From positions 16,175,575-16,239,574 of the forward strand of contig NC_064038.1 of the NCBI RefSeq assembly GCF_932526225.1: a stretch of 64,000 nt of DNA, given 5' to 3'. The notes under the pieces are model-generated. The model saw nothing but the letters and a program-made list of their open reading frames with translations, was not told where the DNA came from and made no database searches. The DNA is from Nematostella vectensis. Its lineage: Eukaryota > Cnidaria > Anthozoa > Actiniaria > Edwardsiidae. Position 1 is the first letter of the stretch. Each line of letters starts with the position of its first letter. Made by a program: the position numbers and the translations under genes. Positions 59,001 to 64,000 of this stretch are shown one piece after another.

Positions 59001-59072
59001 GCCGTGATCGTATAGTGGTTAATACTTTGCGTTGTGGCCGCAATAACCCAGGTTCGATTCCTGGTCACGGCA
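59001..59072 (+). tRNA. tRNA-His (GTG), A22/T26 class with T59
   Basis: As 32654; anticodon at 59034-59036, 7-T terminator. Confidence 0.91.
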
Positions 59073-59896
59073 TTTTTTTAACTTTATTTGTTTGTCTTTG
59101 TGTTGTTCTTTAAGCCCCAATACTGAGTCTGCACTCGTACCTTGTTTAAGATCATAAGCAAAAAGCTTAGAACTCCACAGGAAGCTTCCATTTATTGGTT
59201 ATTTTTTCTCTATCAGAATTCAATCTCCCCGTGATAGTATAGTGGTTAGTACATTGCGTTGTGGCCGCAATAACCCAGGTTCGAGTCCTGGTCACGGCAT
59301 TTTTTTTAACTTTACTTGTTTGTCTTTGTGTTGTTCTGTAAGCCCCAATACTGAGTATGCATTCGTACCTTGTTTAAGATCATAAGCAAAAAGCTTAGAA
59401 CTCCACAGGAAGCTACCATTTATTGGTCATTTTTTCTTTATCAGAATTCAATCTCCCCGTGATCGTATATTGGTTAGTACATTGCGTTGTGGCCGCAATA
59501 ACCCAGGTTCGAGTCCTGGTCACGGCATTTTTTTTAACATTACTTGTTTGTCTTCCTGTTTTTCTGTAAGACCCGGTACTGAGTATGCTCTCGTACCTTG
59601 TTCAAGAGCATAAGCAAAAAGTTTAGAACTCCTCTCTTTGTCATTTTTTTTATCTCAAATCAATCTAGAAGTGATCGTAAACTGGTTAGTACATTGCGTT
59701 GTGGTCGCAATAACCCAGGTTCGAAACCTGGTCACGGCATATTTTTTCAACTTTACTTGTTTGTCTTCGTGTTGTTCTGTAAGCCCCAATACGGAGTATG
59801 AACTCATACCTTGTTTAAGAGCATAAGCAAAAAGCTTAGAACTCCATGGTAAGCTTCCATTTATTTGTCATTTTTTCTTTATCTGAATTCAATCTC

Positions 59897-59968
59897 GCCG
59901 TGATTGTATAGTGGTCAGTACATTGCGTTGTGGCCGCAATAACCCAGGTTCGAATCCTGGTCACGGCA
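59897..59968 (+). tRNA. tRNA-His (GTG), T9/C20a variant
   Basis: Fully paired; anticodon at 59930-59932, 9-T terminator followed by CTCAAC. Confidence 0.91.
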
Positions 59969-60585
59969 TTTTTTTTTCTCAACTTTACTTGTTTGTCTTC
60001 GTGTTGTTCTGTAAGCCCCAATACTGTGTATGCACTCCTATCTTGTTCAAGAGCATAAGCAAAAAGCTTAGAACTGCATAGGAAGCTTCCATTTATTTGT
60101 TATTTTTTCTTTATCTCAAATCAATCTCGGCGTGATCGTATAGTGGTTAGTAGATTGCGTTGTGGCCGCAGTAACCCAGGTTCGATTCCTGGTCACGGCA
60201 TCTTTTTAACTTTATTTGTTTGTCTTTGTGTTGTTCTTTAAGCCCCAATACTGAGTCTGCACTCGTACCTTGTTTAATAGCAAAAGCAAAAAGCTTAGAA
60301 CTCCACAGGAAGCTTCCATTTATTTGTCATGTTTTTCTTTATCTGAATTCAATCTCCCCTTGATTGTATACTGGTTAGTACATTGCGTTGTTGCCGCAAT
60401 AACCCAGGTTCGAATCCTAATCATTTAATTTTTTTTCAACTTTACTTGTTTGTCTTCGTGTTGTTCTGTAAGCCCCAATACTGAGTATGAACTCGTACCT
60501 TGTTTAAGAGCATAAGCAAAAAGCTTAGAACTCCATGGGAAGCTTCCATTTATTTGTCATTTTTTCTTTATCTGAATTCAATCTG

Positions 60586-60657
60586 GCCGTGATCGTATAG
60601 TGGTTAGTACATTGCGTTGTGGCCGCAATAACCCAGGTTCGAATCCTGGTCACGGCA
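60586..60657 (+). tRNA. tRNA-His (GTG), canonical copy
   Basis: Reference sequence; anticodon at 60619-60621, 8-T terminator. Homologue of 38321, 22265 bp upstream. Confidence 0.94.
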
Positions 60658-61274
60658 TTTTTTTTCTTAACTTTACTTGTTTGTCTTCGTGTTGTTCTGT
60701 AAGCCCCAATACTGTGTATGCACTCCTATCTTGTTCAAGAGCATAAGCAAAAAGCTTAGAACTGCATAGGAAGCTTCCATTTATTTGTTATTTTTTCTTT
60801 ATCTCAAATCAATCTCGGCGTGATCGTATAGTGGTTAGTAGATTGCGTTGTGGTCGCAGTAACCTAGGTTCGATTCCTGGTCACTGCATTTTTTTTCAAC
60901 TTTACTTGTTTGTCTTCCTGTTGTTCTGTAAGCCCTGATACTGAGTATGCACTCATACGTTGTTTAAGAGCATAAGCAAAAAGCTTAGAACTCCACAGGA
61001 AGCTTCCATTTATTTGTCATTTTTTCTTTATATGAAATCAAGGTCGCCGTGATCGTATAGTGGTTAGTACATTGCGTTGTGGCCGCAATAACCCAGGTTC
61101 GAATCCTAATCATTTTATTTTTGTTCAACTTTACTTGTTTGGCTTTGTGTTGTTCTTTAAGCCCCAATACTGAGTCTGCACTCGTACCTTGTTTAATAGC
61201 AAAAGCAAAAAGCTTAGAACTCCACAGGAAGCTTCCATTTATTTATCAGGTTTTCTTTGTCTCAAATCATCCTC
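60586..61274 (+). repeat. Three units repeating 38321-39009
   Basis: Offset 22265 bp. Shared rare marks are GGTCACTGCA in the GG copy, CAAGGTCGCCGTGA leader and a GTTCAAC spacer. Confidence 0.85.
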
Positions 61275-61736
61275 GCCGTGATGGTATAGTGGTTAGTACA
61301 TTGCGTTGTGGCCGCAATAACCCAGGTTCGAATCCTAATCATTTTATTTTTTTTTCAACTTAACTTGTTTGGCTTTGTGTTGTTCTTTAAGCCCCAATAC
61401 TCAGTCTGCACTCGTACCTTGTTTAAGAGCATAAGCAAAAAGCTTAGAAATCCACAGGAAGCTTCCATTTATTTGTCATGTTTTTCTTTATCTGAATTCA
61501 ATCTCCCCGTGATTGTATACTGGTTAGTACATTGCGTTGTTGCCGCAATAACCCAGGTTCGAATCCTAATCATTTCATTTTTTTTTCAACTTTACTTGTT
61601 TGTCTTCGTGTTGTTCTGTAAGCCACAATACTGAGTATGAACTCGTACCTTGTTTAAGAGCATAAGCAAAAAGCTTAGAACTCCATGGGATGCTTCCATT
61701 TATTTGTCATTTTTTTCTTTATCTGAATTCAATCTC

Positions 61737-61808
61737 GCCGTGATCGTATTGTGGTTAGTACATTGCGTTGTGGCCGCAATAACCCAGGTTCGAATCCTGG
61801 TCACGGCA
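61737..61808 (+). tRNA. tRNA-His (GTG), T14 variant
   Basis: Stems intact, T14; anticodon at 61770-61772; interrupted terminator. Confidence 0.83.
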
Positions 61809-62883
61809 TTTCTTTTCTTAACTTTACTTGTTTGTCTTCGTGTTGTTCTGTAAGCCCCAATACTGCGTATGCACTCCTATCTTGTTCAAGAGCATAAGCA
61901 AAAATCTTAGAACTCCATAGGAAGCTTCCATTTATTTGTTATTTTTTCTTTATCTCAAATCAATCTCGGCGTGATCGTATAGTGGTTAGTAGATTGCGTT
62001 GTGGCAGCAGTAACCCAGGTTCGATTCCTGGTCACGGCATTTTTTTAACTTTATTTGTTTGTCTTTGTGTTGTTCTTTAAGCCCCAATACTGAGTCTGCA
62101 CTCGGACCTTGTTTAATAGCAAAAGCAAAAAGCTTAGAACTCCACAGGAAGCTTCCATTTATTTGTCAGTTTTTCTTTGTCTCAAATCACTCTCGCCGAG
62201 ATTGTACACTTGTTAGTACATTGCGTTGTGGCCAAAATAACACAGGTTTGAATTCTGGCCATGTCATTTATTTTCAACTTTACTTGTTTGTCCTTGTGTT
62301 GTTCTTTAAGCCCCAATACTGAGTTTGCACTCCTATCTTGTTCAAGAGCATAAGCGAAAAGCTTAGAACTCCACAGGAAGCTTCCATTTATTTGTTATTT
62401 TTTCTTTATCTGAATTCAATCTCGCCGTGATCGTATAGTGGTAAGTACATTGCGTTGTGGCCGCAATAACCCAGGTCCGAATCCTGGTCACGGCATTTTT
62501 TTTTCAACTTTACTTGTTTGTCTTCTTGTTGTTCTGTAAGCCCCGATACTGAGTATGCACTCGTACGTTGTTTAAGAGCATAAGCAAAAAGCTTAGAACT
62601 CCACAGGAAGCTTCCATTTATTTGTCATTTTTTCTTTATATGAAATCAATCTCGCCGTGATCGTATAGTGGTTAGAACATTGCGTTGTGGCCGCAATAAC
62701 ACAGGTTCGAATCCTGGTCACGGCATTTTTTTTTCAACTTTACTTGATTGTCTTCGTGTTGTTCTGTAAGCCCCGATTCTGAGTCTGCAATCCTATCTTG
62801 TTCAAGAGCATAAGCAAAAAGCTTAGAACTCCACAGGAAGCTTCCATTTATTTGTCATTTTTTCTTTATCTGAATTCAATCTC

Positions 62884-62944
62884 CCCGTGATTGGTACATT
62901 GCGTTGTGGCCGCAATAATCCAGGTTCGAATCCTGGTCACGGCA
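62884..62944 (+). pseudogene. D-arm-deleted tRNA-His copy
   Basis: Same 11-nt deletion; 5921 bp after 56963. Confidence 0.85.
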
Positions 62945-63331
62945 TTTTTTTCAACTCTACTTGTTTGTCTTTGTGTTGTTCGTTAACCCTCAATACTGAG
63001 TATTCACTGGTACCTTGTTTAAGAGCATAAGCAAAAAGCTTAGAACTCCACAGGAAGCTTCCATTTATTTGTCATTTTGTCTTTATCTGAGTTCAAACTC
63101 GCCGTGATCGTATAGTGGTTAGTACATTGCGTTGTGGCCGCAATAACACAGATTCGAATCCTGGTCACAGCATTTTTTTTTTCAGCTTTACTTTTTTGTC
63201 TTCGTGTTGTTCTATAAGCCCTAATACTGAGTATGCACTCCCATCATGTTCAAAAGCATAAGCAAAAAGCTTAGAACTTCACAGGAAGCTTCAAATTATT
63301 TGTCATTTTTTCTTTATCTGAATTCAATCTC

Positions 63332-63403
63332 GCCGTGATCGTATAGTGGTTAATACTTTGCGTTGTGGCCGCAATAACCCAGGTTCGAATCCTGGTCACG
63401 GCA
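63332..63403 (+). tRNA. tRNA-His (GTG), A22/T26 class
   Basis: As 31065; anticodon at 63365-63367, 7-T terminator. Confidence 0.91.
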
Positions 63404-63561
63404 TTTTTTTCTTAACTTTACTTGTTTGTCTTCGTGTTGTTCTGTAAGCCCCAATACTGTGTATGCACTCCTATCTTGTTCAAGAGCATAAGCAAAAAGC
63501 TTAGAACTGCATAGGAAGCTTCCATTTATTTGTTATTTTTTCTTTATCTGAATTCAATCTC

Positions 63562-63633
63562 GCCGTGATCGTATAGTGGTTAATACTTTGCGTTGTGGCC
63601 GCAATAACCCAGGTTCGATTCCTGGTCACGGCA
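63562..63633 (+). tRNA. tRNA-His (GTG), A22/T26 class with T59
   Basis: As 31295; anticodon at 63595-63597, 7-T terminator. Last fully paired copy in the window. Confidence 0.91.
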
Positions 63634-64000
63634 TTTTTTTAACTTTATTTGTTTGTCTTTGTGTTGTTCTTTAAGCCCCAATACTGAGTCTGCACTCGTA
63701 CCTTGTTTAAGATCATAAGCAAAAAGCTTAGAACTCCACAGGAAGCTTCCATTTATTGGTCATTTTTTCTTTATCAGAATTCAATCTCCCCGTGATCGTA
63801 TAGTGGTTAGTACATTGCGTTGTGGCCGCAATAACCCAGGTTCGAGTCCTGGTCACGGCATTTTTTTTAACTTTACTTGTTTGTCTTTGTGTTGTTCTGT
63901 AAGCCCCAATACTGAGTATGCATTCGTACCTTGTTTAAGATCATAAGCAAAAAGCTTAGAACTCCACAGGAAGCTTCCATTTATTGGTCATTTTTTCTTT

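Larger units (their letters stand above)
58309..60585 (+). repeat. Block repeating 46720-48996
   Basis: Ten units match at offset 11589 bp, including the GGTAAGCTTCC and CTCAAC marks. Confidence 0.83.
1..64000 (+). repeat. Tandem tRNA-His(GUG) array, about 280 units of ~229 bp
   Basis: The array fills the window and runs off both ends. Each unit is a tRNA-His gene or relative followed by a spacer. Most tRNA starts are 227-232 bp apart; units with the GAAGTGA class are about 212 bp because of a spacer deletion. All copies face the same way. Counting tRNA starts by eye gives 280. Intact and decayed copies are interleaved in a repeating order rather than at random. Plain tandem organisation without poly(A) tails or target-site duplications per unit makes this a gene-bearing satellite, not a cluster of separate SINE insertions. 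Copy number could be affected by assembly of such a repeat. Confidence 0.97.
61275..64000 (+). repeat. Block repeating 55354-58079
   Basis: Offset 5921 bp to the end of the window; it holds the whole 29701-type class series again up to the CCC copy at 63789 and the spacer of the next unit. Confidence 0.87.

Noticed and set aside
1-64000. CRISPR-like regular repeats
   Set aside because: The unit is ~229 bp and the spacers are themselves repeats of one another; unit length and content do not fit CRISPR.
1-64000. Cluster of tRNA-derived SINEs
   Set aside because: Units join head to tail with no A-rich tail or target-site duplication at each junction, and the tRNA part is full length with intact acceptor in many units.
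1-64000. Mitochondrial or bacterial origin
   Set aside because: There is no encoded G-1 or CCA, Pol III-type T-runs follow the genes, and A/B boxes match nuclear eukaryotic tRNA genes.

Overview
The whole 64 kb window is one uninterrupted head-to-tail tandem array. Its unit is about 229 bp: a 72-nt eukaryotic-type tRNA-His(GUG) gene or its decayed relative, then about 158 bp of T-rich spacer. Reading every unit by eye I count 280 tRNA starts, all on the + strand, from position 67 to 63789. I found no protein-coding gene, CRISPR array or other RNA family. The short open frames are by-products of the repeat.

The organism is a eukaryote, most likely a metazoan. The genes have internal A and B boxes and a T-run directly after the discriminator base. 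They begin at G1 with A73 and have no encoded G-1, as expected where Thg1 adds G-1 to tRNA-His. The acceptor and T arms look to me like arthropod nuclear tRNA-His, but this is from memory and the lineage is only a guess.

The 280 copies fall into recurring classes. 57 copies keep every acceptor, D, anticodon and T-stem pair (wobble allowed) and both promoter boxes; each is listed individually. The rest are grouped: GG-type with a 2:71 mismatch (48), CCC-type with a 1:72 mismatch (38), an anticodon-GTT class with a destroyed 3' end (39), a class with a good 5' acceptor strand but a lost 3' strand (18), a GAAGTGA class with a shortened spacer (23), a B-box mutant class (7), a class with acceptor and T-stem damage (7), copies lacking most of the D arm (6), two minor six-copy classes, 13 near-intact singles, and 12 other chimeric or rearranged copies.

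Classes recur in fixed order, so the array has higher-order structure. Units 1-14 recur from 4591. A 10-11 unit block repeats from 9831. A 9-unit block at 16264 recurs at 20820. Two adjacent 18-unit blocks (4081 bp) occupy 29701-37863. About 8.4 kb from 24.9 kb recurs at 39.7 kb (offset 14758 bp). Two adjacent 16-unit blocks (3642 bp) occupy 50812-58095, and parts recur again to the end. This is what repeated unequal exchange and gene conversion would leave.

Two lesions break the monotony. A 178-bp AT-tailed insertion at 2846-3023, probably the 3' end of a non-LTR retrotransposon, splits one tRNA gene. At 39519-39551 a tRNA copy contains two short inverted spacer pieces and a partial self-duplication, as in template switching. 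Both junctions involve the same spacer motif, CAATACTGAGTC.
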